Shown here one piece after another: positions 9,498 to 19,400 of a DNA stretch of 64,000 nucleotides. The stretch's first letter is position 1; each line of letters starts with the position of its first letter. The notes below the pieces were generated by a model. It made no database searches and had not been told where the DNA came from. It was given only the letters and a program-made list of their open reading frames with translations. Source of the stretch: Trinickia mobilis (GTDB lineage Bacteria; Pseudomonadota; Gammaproteobacteria; Burkholderiales; Burkholderiaceae); contig NZ_JAFLRF010000009.1 of assembly GCF_017315705.1 (NCBI RefSeq), forward strand, positions 62,001 through 126,000, given 5' to 3'. The translations under genes and the position numbers were made by a program.

Positions 9498-10517
9498 CTA
9501 CTGCTGGCTGAGCGCCATCGAAAGCAGGCGCGCGGTGATGTCGACGATCGGAATCACGCGGTTATAAGCCATGCGCGTGGGCCCGATCACGCCGAGCGTG
9601 CCGACGATCTTGCCGTTCACTTCATACGGCGCCGTCACGACGCTCATCTGCTCGATCGGCACGAGATTCGATTCGCCGCCGATGAAAATCTGCACGCCTT
9701 GCGCGTGGCTCGACACGTCGAGCAACTGAAGGAGGCTCGTCTTTTGATCGAAAACATCGAAAAGCTTGCGCAGCCGCGCCATGTCGGACGACAAGTCCGC
9801 CACTTCGAGCAGGTTGCGCTCGCCCGAAATCAGCACCGTCTCGCCGGTGTCCGTTTCATCCGTGCTCGCGGTGACGGCCGCGTGCATGAGCGTTGTCATG
9901 TCGCCGCGCAGTTGATCGATCTCCTCGCGCAGACGCCGGCGCACTTCGTCGAACGAGAGGCCCGCGAAATGGGCGTTGATGTAGTTGGAGGCTTCCGTGA
10001 GCTGCGACGGCGAATAGTCGCGCTGCGTCGCCATGATGCGGTTCTGGACGTCGCCTTCGGGCGTCACGATGATGAGCAGGATGCGCTTGTCCGACAGACG
10101 CATGAACTCGATCTGTTTGAACACGTGGCTGCGCCGCGGCGTCAACACGACGCCCGCGAACTGCGACAGGTTCGACAGCACGCTCGCCGCAGCGGCCACC
10201 ACTTTCTGCGGCTCGCCCGCCTGCAGCGTGGTCTTGACCGTCTGGGTGACCGCGTCCTCCTCGGCCTTCGACTCGACGGTCAACATCGTGTCGACGAACA
10301 GCCGGTAGCCACGCGGCGTCGGAATCCGGCCCGCCGAGGTGTGCGGGCTGATCACGAGACCCAGCTCCTCGAGATCGGACATCACGTTGCGGATCGTTGC
10401 CGGGCTCAGCTCGAGCCCGGAATAGCGCGACAACGTGCGCGAGCCGACCGGCTGACCTTCGGCGATGTATCGCTCGATCAGCGTCTTGAGGAGGGTTTGT
10501 GCGCGTGGATCTAACAT
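9498..10517 (-). CDS. hrcA: heat-inducible transcription repressor HrcA
   Basis: A 339-residue repressor that binds CIRCE operators and is kept active by GroE. The N-terminal winged-helix region ([40 protein letters not shown]) is followed by the helix and GAF-like dimerisation region and a C-terminal part with [20 protein letters not shown], a hallmark of HrcA. The ATG at 10517 gives the usual N-terminus; longer frames add unrelated residues. It is divergent from nadK. Its presence makes the CIRCE-like palindrome upstream of dnaK interesting. Confidence 0.97.
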   Translation of the reverse strand: MLDPRAQTLLKTLIERYIAEGQPVGSRTLSRYSGLELSPATIRNVMSDLEELGLVISPHTSAGRIPTPRGYRLFVDTMLTVESKAEEDAVTQTVKTTLQAGEPQKVVAAAASVLSNLSQFAGVVLTPRRSHVFKQIEFMRLSDKRILLIIVTPEGDVQNRIMATQRDYSPSQLTEASNYINAHFAGLSFDEVRRRLREEIDQLRGDMTTLMHAAVTASTDETDTGETVLISGERNLLEVADLSSDMARLRKLFDVFDQKTSLLQLLDVSSHAQGVQIFIGGESNLVPIEQMSVVTAPYEVNGKIVGTLGVIGPTRMAYNRVIPIVDITARLLSMALSQQ

Positions 10518-10796
10518 GACGCAAAATTCTAGCTTAACGGCGGCTGCCCCGCGAACGCGCAGCAATGACGCGGCCAAGCGGAATCCGGGCCGCGGCTCCG
10601 CACTGGCGGGCCGCCGGGCCAACCGGCCAACCGGTCAGCGGCCCGCGATACGCGCCCCCGCCCCGCTCGACGCTCCCGCGCCGGCAGAACGCGGATGCCT
10701 GAAATGTCATCAGGGCGCCACCATTCTAGCGACAAATCGATGCCGGCCGCATACACGAAACGTAAAGCCGGGGCGCCAAGAGACGTGCAACGACGG
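10518..10796. other. hrcA-nadK divergent intergenic region
   Basis: The region between the two divergent genes holds the nadK promoter at its right end. A minus-strand TAGAAT at 10732-10737 could be a -10 element for hrcA. No CIRCE half-sites were found, so auto-regulation of hrcA through CIRCE is not supported. No small gene is convincing. Confidence 0.4.
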
Positions 10797-10825
10797 TTCT
10801 TTTCAAACCGCACCTATGGTGTAAT
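10797..10825 (+). promoter_or_regulatory. extended -10 promoter giving a leaderless nadK transcript
   Basis: TTCTTT, a 17-nt spacer and TGTAAT preceded by an extended TGn element (TGG) form a plausible sigma-70 promoter. The expected start, 7 nt after the -10 hexamer, is at about 10832, exactly the A of the nadK ATG. No Shine-Dalgarno is present in the gap. Confidence 0.45.
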
Positions 10826-10831
10826 GCCGGC

Positions 10832-11734
10832 ATGGAAATCGGCAGCCAGTTCAAGACCGTTGCGCTCGTGGGGCGCAGCAACACACCGGCCATCAGCGAG
10901 CCGCTGATGACGCTCGCCGCGTGCATCGCAAAGTGCGGGTTGGAGGTCGTGTTCGAAGCGGAGACGGCGCACGATATCGGCGTGACCGGCTACCCGGCGC
11001 TCACCCCCGCGGAGATCGGCGCGCGCGCGGACGTGGCCGTCGTGCTCGGCGGCGACGGCACGATGCTCGGCATCGGCCGGCAGCTCGCGCCGTACAAGAC
11101 GCCGCTGATCGGCATCAACCACGGGCGGCTCGGCTTCATCACCGATATTGCCGCGTCCGACATGCAGCAGGTCGTCCTGCAGATGCTCGCCGGCAGCTTC
11201 GAGCGCGAAGAGCGCACGCTGCTCGAGTCGCGCATCATGCGCAACGGCGAGCCGATCTATCACGCACTCGCATTCAACGACGTGGTGGTGAATAGAAGCG
11301 GCTTTTCGGGCATGGCGGAATTGCGTGTGTCGGTGGACGGCCGCTTCATGTACAACCAGCGCTCGGACGGGCTGATCGTCGCGACGCCGACCGGCTCGAC
11401 CGCCTACGCGCTGTCGTCGCAAGGGCCGATCCTGCATCCGCAACTGGAGGGCATCGTACTCGTGCCGATCGCGCCGCATGCGCTGTCCAATCGGCCGATC
11501 GTGCTGCCCGACGACAGCAAAGTCAGCATTCAGATCATCGCGGGCCGCGATGTCAACGTGAACTTCGACATGCAGTCGTTCACCGCGCTCGAGCTCAACG
11601 ATACGATCGACGTGCGCCGCTCGCGCCATTCGGTGCCGTTCCTGCACCCGGTCGGCTACAGCTATTACGCGACGCTCAGAAAGAAGCTGCACTGGAACGA
11701 ACACCCGTCGCTCGACGACGATTCGCTCGTGTAA
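10832..11734 (+). CDS. nadK: NAD kinase
   Basis: A 300-residue ATP (or polyphosphate)-NAD kinase that makes NADP. It has the GGDGT motif ([14 protein letters not shown], about residues 70-83), the [11 protein letters not shown] loop, the NE/D-type segment [14 protein letters not shown] and the C-terminal [19 protein letters not shown] signature. The start [19 protein letters not shown] agrees with Burkholderia-type NadK N-termini. No Shine-Dalgarno precedes it and the predicted transcription start coincides with the ATG, so it may be translated from a leaderless mRNA. recN follows 14 bp downstream on the same strand. Confidence 0.98.
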   Translation: MEIGSQFKTVALVGRSNTPAISEPLMTLAACIAKCGLEVVFEAETAHDIGVTGYPALTPAEIGARADVAVVLGGDGTMLGIGRQLAPYKTPLIGINHGRLGFITDIAASDMQQVVLQMLAGSFEREERTLLESRIMRNGEPIYHALAFNDVVVNRSGFSGMAELRVSVDGRFMYNQRSDGLIVATPTGSTAYALSSQGPILHPQLEGIVLVPIAPHALSNRPIVLPDDSKVSIQIIAGRDVNVNFDMQSFTALELNDTIDVRRSRHSVPFLHPVGYSYYATLRKKLHWNEHPSLDDDSLV

Positions 11735-11748
11735 CCTCACGACCCTCC

Positions 11749-13416
11749 ATGCTCCGTCACCTCTCGATACGCGACTTCGTCATCGTCGCCGCGCTCGATC
11801 TCGAATTCGACCGCGGCTTTACGGTTTTCTCAGGTGAAACGGGCGCCGGCAAATCGATTTTGATCGACGCGCTCGCGCTGACGCTCGGCGCCCGCGTCGA
11901 CGCGAGCGTCGTGCGCACCGGCCAGAGCCGCGCCGACATCACCGCCGAATTCGCCGCGCACGAGCACGTCGCACGCTGGCTCGACGAGCAGGCGCTCGGC
12001 GATAACGGCGACGTCGACAACGAGGACTGCGTGCTGCTGCGCCGCGTTGTCGACGCGAACGGACGCTCGCGCGCGTTCATCAACGGCACGCCGGCGACGT
12101 TGACGCAGTTGCGCGAGGTCGGCGAAATGCTCGTCGACATCCACGGCCAGCACGCGCATCAATTGCTGATGCGCTCGGACGCCCAGCGCGAACTGTTCGA
12201 CACGCACGCCGGGCTCGCCGCCGCCGCGACAGGCGTCACGCGCGCGCATCGGGGGTGGCGCGATGCGGCCCATGCCGTCGAACTGGCGCAAACGCGCGAC
12301 CGCGAACTGCAACTGGAGCGTGAGCGGCTCGCCTGGCAGCTCGCCGAACTCGACAAGCTCGCGCCGCAGCCTGGCGAATGGGAAGAGATCGGCGCCGAGC
12401 ACCGGCGGCTGTCGCATTCCGCGAACCTGATCGACGGCGTGCAGGGCGCGTTAAACGCGCTGTCCGAGGCTGACGACGCGATGGTTGCCCGGCTCGGCTC
12501 GATCGTGAACAAGCTGCGCGATCTCGCCGAGATCGACCCGGCGCTCAACGACGCGCTTGCGTCGCTCGAACCCGCCGAAATCCAGGTGCGGGAGGCGGCC
12601 TACTCGCTCACGCATTACGCACAAAGGCTCGAACTCGATCCGGACCGGCTCGCGCAGGTCGAAAAACGGCTCGACGCACTGCATTCGACCGCACGCAAAT
12701 TCCGCCTGCAGCCCGAGACGCTGCCGGAAGAACACGAGGCCCGCCGGGCGCAGCTTGCGGCGCTCGATGCCGCCGCCGATCTCGACGGGCTGCGCGCAGC
12801 GGAAGGCAAGGCGAAGGATGCCTATCTGGTTGAAGCGAAGGCGCTGTCGAAGGCGCGCGCGAAGGCCGCGAAGGCACTCGGCGCGGCGGTGACAACGGGG
12901 ATGCAGGAATTGTCGATGGCGGGCGGCAGCTTCGAAGTCGCGCTCGTGCCTCTCACTGAAGGCGGCGCGCATGGGCTCGAGCAAATCGAGTTTCGCGTCG
13001 CCGGCCACGCAGGCGTGCCGCTGCGGCCGCTTGCGAAAGTCGCGTCCGGCGGCGAGCTCGCGCGCATCAGTCTCGCGCTCGCGGTAATCGCGAGCGCCGC
13101 CAGCCCGACGCCGACGCTGATTTTCGACGAAGTCGATACCGGAATCGGCGGGGGTGTCGCCGAAGTGGTCGGGCGCCTCTTGCACCAGCTTGGCCGCGAC
13201 CGGCAGGTGCTGTGCGTCACGCACTTGCCTCAAGTCGCCGCACGCGGCGACCATCATTTCCAGGTGGCCAAAGCGGCCGATACGAATGGCGGCACGGTCA
13301 GCACCGTTTCGCCGCTCGATAAGGCGAGCCGCATCGAGGAAGTCGCGCGAATGCTCGGCGGCCTCGAAATCACCGCCACGACGCGCAAGCACGCGAAGGA
13401 AATGCTGACGGCCTAG
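11749..13416 (+). CDS. recN: DNA repair protein RecN
   Basis: A 555-residue SMC-like ATPase that acts early in double-strand-break repair. It has Walker A FSGETGAGKSILIDAL (about residues 25-40), a long coiled-coil middle (heptad-rich, about 155-355), the ABC signature VASGGELARISLALAVI and Walker B PTLIFDEVDTGIGGG, followed by the LCVTHLPQVA switch. Length is normal. It follows nadK by 14 bp, suggesting one transcript, and is convergent with glnE 31 bp downstream. No LexA box was seen, which fits an operon position behind nadK. Confidence 0.98.
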   Translation: MLRHLSIRDFVIVAALDLEFDRGFTVFSGETGAGKSILIDALALTLGARVDASVVRTGQSRADITAEFAAHEHVARWLDEQALGDNGDVDNEDCVLLRRVVDANGRSRAFINGTPATLTQLREVGEMLVDIHGQHAHQLLMRSDAQRELFDTHAGLAAAATGVTRAHRGWRDAAHAVELAQTRDRELQLERERLAWQLAELDKLAPQPGEWEEIGAEHRRLSHSANLIDGVQGALNALSEADDAMVARLGSIVNKLRDLAEIDPALNDALASLEPAEIQVREAAYSLTHYAQRLELDPDRLAQVEKRLDALHSTARKFRLQPETLPEEHEARRAQLAALDAAADLDGLRAAEGKAKDAYLVEAKALSKARAKAAKALGAAVTTGMQELSMAGGSFEVALVPLTEGGAHGLEQIEFRVAGHAGVPLRPLAKVASGGELARISLALAVIASAASPTPTLIFDEVDTGIGGGVAEVVGRLLHQLGRDRQVLCVTHLPQVAARGDHHFQVAKAADTNGGTVSTVSPLDKASRIEEVARMLGGLEITATTRKHAKEMLTA

Positions 13417-13447
13417 CGTTCGCTTCGAGCGTCGCGCGGCGCCCTGC

Positions 13448-16240
13448 TCACCCGAACACTCGCTGCCACAGCCGCAACACGGCCGACTTTTCGTCGGCGA
13501 CGCGCTCCGGCACGACCCGCGCCGTTTCCATCCCATCGAGACGCAGCTTGTGCTGCATCTTCCGATACGTCCGGTAGGCGCCGCCCACGGTCTCCGCCTC
13601 GTCCGGGCTCATCAGCCCGAAACGCGACACCTCGCGCAGCAGCGCGATATTGCCGGTATTGCGGATCATCTCCGGATGCCGTTGCGCGTGCAGCAGCACC
13701 CAGTACTGGACGATGAACTCGATATCGACCATCCCGCCGCGATCGTGCTTCAAGTCGAACAGCTCGGTGCGGTTCGGGTGGCCGGTGAACACGCGCTCGC
13801 GCATCGCCGCGATCTCCGCGGCGAGCGGCGCGGCTTCGCGCGGCGTGGTCAGCACCTGCTCGCGAATCGCCTCGAATTGCGCGCCGATCTCGGCATCGCC
13901 CGCGCAAAAGCGCGCGCGCGTCAGCGCCTGATGCTCCCACACCCACGCGGTATTCGCCGCATCGCCCTCGCGCAACTGGTAGCGGCGGAACGCGTCGAGG
14001 TCGGTGATCAGGAGGCCCGATTCGCCGTTCGGCCGCAGACGCAGATCGACGTCGAACAGCGTGCCGGCGCCGGTGGCCGTCGTGAGCCACGTGATGAGAC
14101 GCCGCGTGAAGGCGGCGTAGACGTCGGCGGCGGCGTCGTCCGGGTCGTCGTAGAGGAAGATCAGATCGAGGTCGGACGCATAGCCCAGTTCCTTGCCGCC
14201 CAGCTTGCCGTAGGCGATCACCGCGAAGCGCGGCACCTCGCGATGGCGTTTCGCCAACTGTTTCCAGACGGCTTCGATCGTCACGTCGAGCACCGAGTCG
14301 GCCAGCTCCGACAAACGATCGCTGACATGCTCGACCGACAGCTTCCCGGCCAGGTCGATCAGCAGGATGCGGAACACCTCGGCTTGCTGCGCGTGGCGGA
14401 GCAGATCCATCTGCTGCTCGACGTCGGCGGCCGCCGCGAGACGCGCGCGCAGCGACGTCTTGAACTCCGCCCAGTCGAACGGGCTCGCGATCGCTTCGTC
14501 GTCGAGCAGTTCGTCGAGCAACTGCGGATGCCGGATCAGATAGCCGGCCGCCCAGCGCGACGCGCCGAGCACCGAGAGCACGCGATCGAGCGCCGCCGGA
14601 TATTCGTTGAGCAGCGCCAGATAGGCGCCGCGCCGGCCGATCGCTTCGAGCAAGTCGAACAGGCGCGCGATCGTCTGGCCGCGTTTCTCGGCGGGTTCGA
14701 GCGACGCGGCCGCTTCGAGCGCCCGCTGTGCGATCGTGTCGAAGCGCTGGCGGCTCTTCTCCGGCAGTCCCGCATAGCGCGACGATTGCCAGACCGCGCG
14801 CATGCGCGTGAGCAAATCGGCCGGGTCGATGAAGCCGAGTTCGGCGAGGCGTTCGAGAAGTGCTTCGTCGGCGCTGTCGTCGCCGAGCGCGCTGCTCCAG
14901 ATCCAGGCGGCCGCGCCGTCGCCTGCCACGCCGCAGCCGCCGTTGCCGCTCACCTTGTCCGCGAAGATCTGGTCGAACTGAGATTCGACCATTTCCCGGT
15001 GGCCGTCGAGCTTCGCCATCAGCGCCGCGTAGTCGGCGAAACCGAGCGACGCGGCAAGGCGCGCGCGTTCATCGGGATCGACGGGCATCGCGTGGGTCTG
15101 CGCGTCGTTGCGGTATTGAAGCCGGTGTTCGAGCACGCGCAAGAATTTATAGGCTTGCGTGAGATCGGCGCAAACCTTCGGCGCGATCAGTCCGCGCCCC
15201 GCCGCGTGGCGCAGCACGGCGAGCGTCGGACGAATCCGGAAGCCGGCATCCTGCCCGCCGCGAATCAGTTGGAACACCTGTGCGCTGAACTCGATCTCGC
15301 GTATGCCGCCGCGGCCGAGCTTGATGTCGTCGGCCTTGTCGGGGCGCATCGCCGCGCGGCGCTGCGCTTCCTGGCGGATCTGCAGATGCAGCGCGCGGAT
15401 CGCGCCGATCACCCCGAAGTCCAGATAGCGCCGGTAGACGAACGGCTTGACGAGCGCATCGAGCTGCGTCGCGAGGCGCTTGGCGGCGGCGCTCTCGTGC
15501 TCCGAGACGAGCCGCCCCTTGATCCACGCGTAGCGCTCCCATTCACGGCCCTGCACATAGAAATACTCTTCCAGCATGCCGAGGCTGCAGACGAGCGGCC
15601 CCGAATCGCCGTTCGGACGCAGCCGCATGTCGACGCGGAATACGTAGCCGTCCGCGGTCACTTCGGCGAGCGCGCCGATGAGCCGCCGCCCGAGCCGCGT
15701 GAAGAATTCCTGCGTCGCGATCGGCGAGCGCGTGCCGCCCGCCGTCTCGCCGTCGTCCTCGTAGACGAAGATCAAATCGATGTCGGACGAGACGTTCAGC
15801 TCGCGCCCGCCGAGCTTGCCCATGCCGACGACGCCCAGCGCCAGCCGCTCGCCGTCAGGCCCGCGCGGCTCGCCGTAGAGCCCTTCGAGTTCCGCCGACA
15901 AGACCGCGAGCGCGCGCTGGATCGTCGCTTCGGCAAGATCCGTCATCGTGCCGGTGACTTCGGCGACATCCCCCTGCCCCGCGAGATCGCGCTCCATCAC
16001 CGCGCCGAACACCTCCGTGCGCAACTGGCGCAGCGCACGGCGCAGCGCGTCTTCGGCGAGCGGCGCATCGGACGTGCCCGCTTGCCCGGCGACGAGCGCG
16101 TCGAGCCGCGCGTCGATGCGCTCCCGCGTGAGCGGCTCATTGGCCCACCCAGCGATGCGCGCAGCCAGTTCCGGGCGGGCCGCAATCGCCCGCGCCGCAT
16201 AGTTCGAATAGCTGGAACTCAGGAGGAAGACATCAGTCAT
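13448..16240 (-). CDS. glnE: bifunctional glutamine synthetase adenylyltransferase/deadenylase
   Basis: A 930-residue enzyme that attaches or removes AMP on glutamine synthetase in response to PII and glutamine. Two nucleotidyltransferase domains are visible: the N-terminal (removase) with GKLGGRELNVSSDIDLIFVY and the C-terminal (transferase) with YGKLGGKELGYASDLDLIFL. Both keep the G-x-D-x-D metal ligands. Conserved EIEFSAQVFQL and DIEFIVQYWVL segments follow each domain. The ATG at 16240 (MTDVFLLSSSYSNYAAR) is preceded by weak AG-rich sequence; an extension to 16357 is not family-like. It is divergent from yhdP, as in many betaproteobacteria. Confidence 0.98.
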   Translation of the reverse strand: MTDVFLLSSSYSNYAARAIAARPELAARIAGWANEPLTRERIDARLDALVAGQAGTSDAPLAEDALRRALRQLRTEVFGAVMERDLAGQGDVAEVTGTMTDLAEATIQRALAVLSAELEGLYGEPRGPDGERLALGVVGMGKLGGRELNVSSDIDLIFVYEDDGETAGGTRSPIATQEFFTRLGRRLIGALAEVTADGYVFRVDMRLRPNGDSGPLVCSLGMLEEYFYVQGREWERYAWIKGRLVSEHESAAAKRLATQLDALVKPFVYRRYLDFGVIGAIRALHLQIRQEAQRRAAMRPDKADDIKLGRGGIREIEFSAQVFQLIRGGQDAGFRIRPTLAVLRHAAGRGLIAPKVCADLTQAYKFLRVLEHRLQYRNDAQTHAMPVDPDERARLAASLGFADYAALMAKLDGHREMVESQFDQIFADKVSGNGGCGVAGDGAAAWIWSSALGDDSADEALLERLAELGFIDPADLLTRMRAVWQSSRYAGLPEKSRQRFDTIAQRALEAAASLEPAEKRGQTIARLFDLLEAIGRRGAYLALLNEYPAALDRVLSVLGASRWAAGYLIRHPQLLDELLDDEAIASPFDWAEFKTSLRARLAAAADVEQQMDLLRHAQQAEVFRILLIDLAGKLSVEHVSDRLSELADSVLDVTIEAVWKQLAKRHREVPRFAVIAYGKLGGKELGYASDLDLIFLYDDPDDAAADVYAAFTRRLITWLTTATGAGTLFDVDLRLRPNGESGLLITDLDAFRRYQLREGDAANTAWVWEHQALTRARFCAGDAEIGAQFEAIREQVLTTPREAAPLAAEIAAMRERVFTGHPNRTELFDLKHDRGGMVDIEFIVQYWVLLHAQRHPEMIRNTGNIALLREVSRFGLMSPDEAETVGGAYRTYRKMQHKLRLDGMETARVVPERVADEKSAVLRLWQRVFG

Positions 16241-16458
16241 GAATGACTCGGAAGCGCTGGTTGATTCCCGTTTAAGACGGGGTTGCTCGGCGTTTCGCCC
16301 GCCTCTTGCAACGATCTCGTGACCGGGGCGAAACTGGGTAAGAAACTCGGTAAGCAATGCCCGTGTAACAAGGCGTAGCCGTTGGTTTGAGCGGCATGCC
16401 CCTGTGTTACATTTCGTCGTTAGACCGCAAAACTACCATATTGCCGACTCGCCGCAGC

Positions 16459-19400
16459 ATGTCCGCCCGCAAGGAAGCCGTCGATCCGGCCGAAGCCACC
16501 CCCCCGCGGCACGACCACGCAGTGCTCAGGCATGCGTTGCGGACGATTTTGACTGTCGCGCTCGTCCTCTACTTCATCGCGATCGGCGCCCTCGTCGGCC
16601 TGCGCTACGTGCTCCTGCCGCGCATCGACGACTTCCGTCCGCGCATCGAAACCCTCGTCTCCGAAAAGCTCCACGCGCAATTGCGGATCGGCAAGCTCGC
16701 GCCGCACTGGTCCGGCTTCCAGCCGGGCATCGACGTGACCGATCTGACCATCCGAGGCCGCGACGGCAAGCTCGCGCTCAACATCCCGCATGCGACGGCC
16801 GCCGTGTCGTGGCGCTCCCTCGTGCACTTCAAGCCGACGCTGTCGAGCCTCGTGGTCGATCAGCCGGACGTGCTCGTCGAGCGCTCGGCGGACGGGTCGT
16901 TACTGGTCGCGGGCGTGCAGGTGCCGACGGCCCACAAGGGCAACGATACGTTTTCGACCTGGCTCCTCGAACAGCAGGCGATCGTGCTGCGCGGCGGCAC
17001 GCTGCGCTGGCAGGATGCGCAGCACGACGCGCCGGAACTCGCGTTGCGCGACATCCGCCTCGCGATCCTGAACCACGGCGCCGATCACCGCATCGCATTG
17101 CAGGCGCCCGCCGACGGCACGGTGCTGCACGGCCCGCTCGACTTCCGCGCGCAGTTCCGTCATGCGCATCTTCACGCGATCGGCAAGCCGGTGAACTGGA
17201 CCGGCCAGGCCTACATCTCGACGGGGCTCGTCGATCTGCCGGCGCTCGCGCGCTACGTCAGCTTCCCGATCCAAACTTACGCCGGGCGCGTCGCGAACTC
17301 GATCTGGGTGAATTTCTCGGGCGGCCACATCCATTCGGCGAGCGGCGACCTGCAAGGCTACGACGTCGCGCTCCGGGTACACCCGACGCAACCGAAGCTC
17401 GACGTGCCGATCGCCCACTTCTCGTGGTCGGTCGATATCGACCCGCGGCGCGACTACACGCTGCGGCTGTCGAACCTGCGCGCCGAGCTCGGCCAGCCGC
17501 CGCTGCCTGACGGCACGCCGATCTCGCGCACGCTTGCGTTCAACACGCTCGTCGGCCACTACCGCGCGCCGAGCGTGGAGCGCGGGCAGTCCATGAGCGT
17601 TACCGGCGACCGCGTGGACCTCGGCATCCTCGCCGAATTCAGCCGCGCGCTGCCGTTTCCCCGGCGCTTCCTGAATGAACTCGTGCGCTTCGATCCGCGC
17701 GGGCTCGTCGCCAACTATGAGATGTCCATCGAGCGCGCGAAGCCCGAGAACGACGAAGCCGCAAGCGAGCAGCGCGTGAGCGGCGCGGCGCCGGTCATCC
17801 ACTACCGCTTCAAGGCCGACCTGCAAGGCATCAGCCTCGCCGCGCAGGAACCGCCGCCGGGCCTGTCGCCGAAGGGCCACCCGCGCGCCGGCGTCCCCGG
17901 CTTCGAGAATCTATGGGGCACGGTCGACGCCGACGAAACGCACGGCACCGTGACGCTGGACACGGTCCATGCGGCTGTCACGATCCCCGGCGAGTTCGAC
18001 GACCCGCGTCTCACATTCGACCGCCTGAGCGGCCGCGGCAACTGGACAATCCTTCCTGCCCAGCCCGGCGAAAAACACAAGCCGTTCGTGGTCACGGTAT
18101 CCGACTTCAACGTCGCGAATGCCGACACGGCCGGCCACATCGTCGCGAACTACTCGAATCCCGGCCATGGACGCGGCACGCTGGACCTCACGGCCAACAT
18201 CGACCACGCGCTCGTCACGCGCATCACGCGATATCTGCCGACGAGCATCAGCGAGCACCTGCGCGAATACCTCGGCCACGGGCTGCAAGGCGGCATGGCG
18301 AAGAACGGCGTGATCGAGGTGCACGGCAACCTCGACAAGTTCCCCTACTCGCTCGATCCGAAGGCCGGCATCTTCCGCATCACCGCACCGTTCTCGGGCG
18401 GCAAGTTCGACCCCTCGCCGTTTCCTCCGAAGAAACTGAAGAACGGCACGCCCGACATCTGGCCGGCCTTCGACGACATCGACGGCGTCTTCACGCTCAA
18501 GGAAAACGTGCTGCGCCTCGACATCGACAAGGGGCGCTACAAGGGGGTGCGCGTCACCAAGGTGGCCGGACGCATCGACGACCTCGGCAACAAGGAAGGC
18601 TCGCCGCTCATCATCGAAGGCCGCGCGCACGGCCCGCTCGCGGACCTGCTCGACTACGCGAACAACAGCGCGCTCGCCGGCATGACCAACCACGCCGCCG
18701 ACACAGTGCGCGGCAGCGGCCCGGCGACGCTCGCGCTGACGCTCACGATTCCGCGCCATCCGAAGCCGCACGTGGCTGTCGCGGGGTCGATCGGACTCTT
18801 TGGCAACGAACTCGCCGCCGGCAATGTGCCGCCGCTGTCGCAGCTCACCGGCAAGGTCGGCTTTACCGAGCATTCCGTCACGCTGGACCGGATCAACGGA
18901 CGCTGGCTCGGCGGCGACGTGCGCGCCGACGGCGCGCTCAGTCCAAGCGGCACGTATGCGCTCAACGTCGCCGGGCGCGTCGCCGTCGATGCCGCGCGCG
19001 ACCTCAATCTGCACGGCACGGCCGCAGAGCTGCTGACGCACGTGTCGGGCAGCGCGTCCTACTCGATCAACGTGCAAGGCGCGAAAGGCCGCCTGCCGGA
19101 CGTTACGGCGACCTCCGACTTGACCGGCCTCGCGCTCGATCTGCCGGCGCCGTACCACAAGCCGCTCGGCACGGCGATGCCGCTCTCGTTCACGTTCAAG
19201 CCCCTCGACACCGGCGACGGCGCCGACCTGCAGCGCGCCGACCTGACGTTCGGTCCGCTCGTCGCTGCCTACGTGCTCAGTCATCCGCCGCACGAGGCGC
19301 CGACGGTCGTGCGCGGCGCGATCGGCTTCAACCGTCCGGCGGACCTGCCCGACGAGGGCGTGATCGCCAATATCGACGTCCAGGAGTTCGATGCCGATGC

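Noticed and set aside
13550-16246. Open frame of 898 codons antisense to glnE
   Set aside because: Mirror frame of glnE with biased Arg/Ala/His composition; no recognisable domain.
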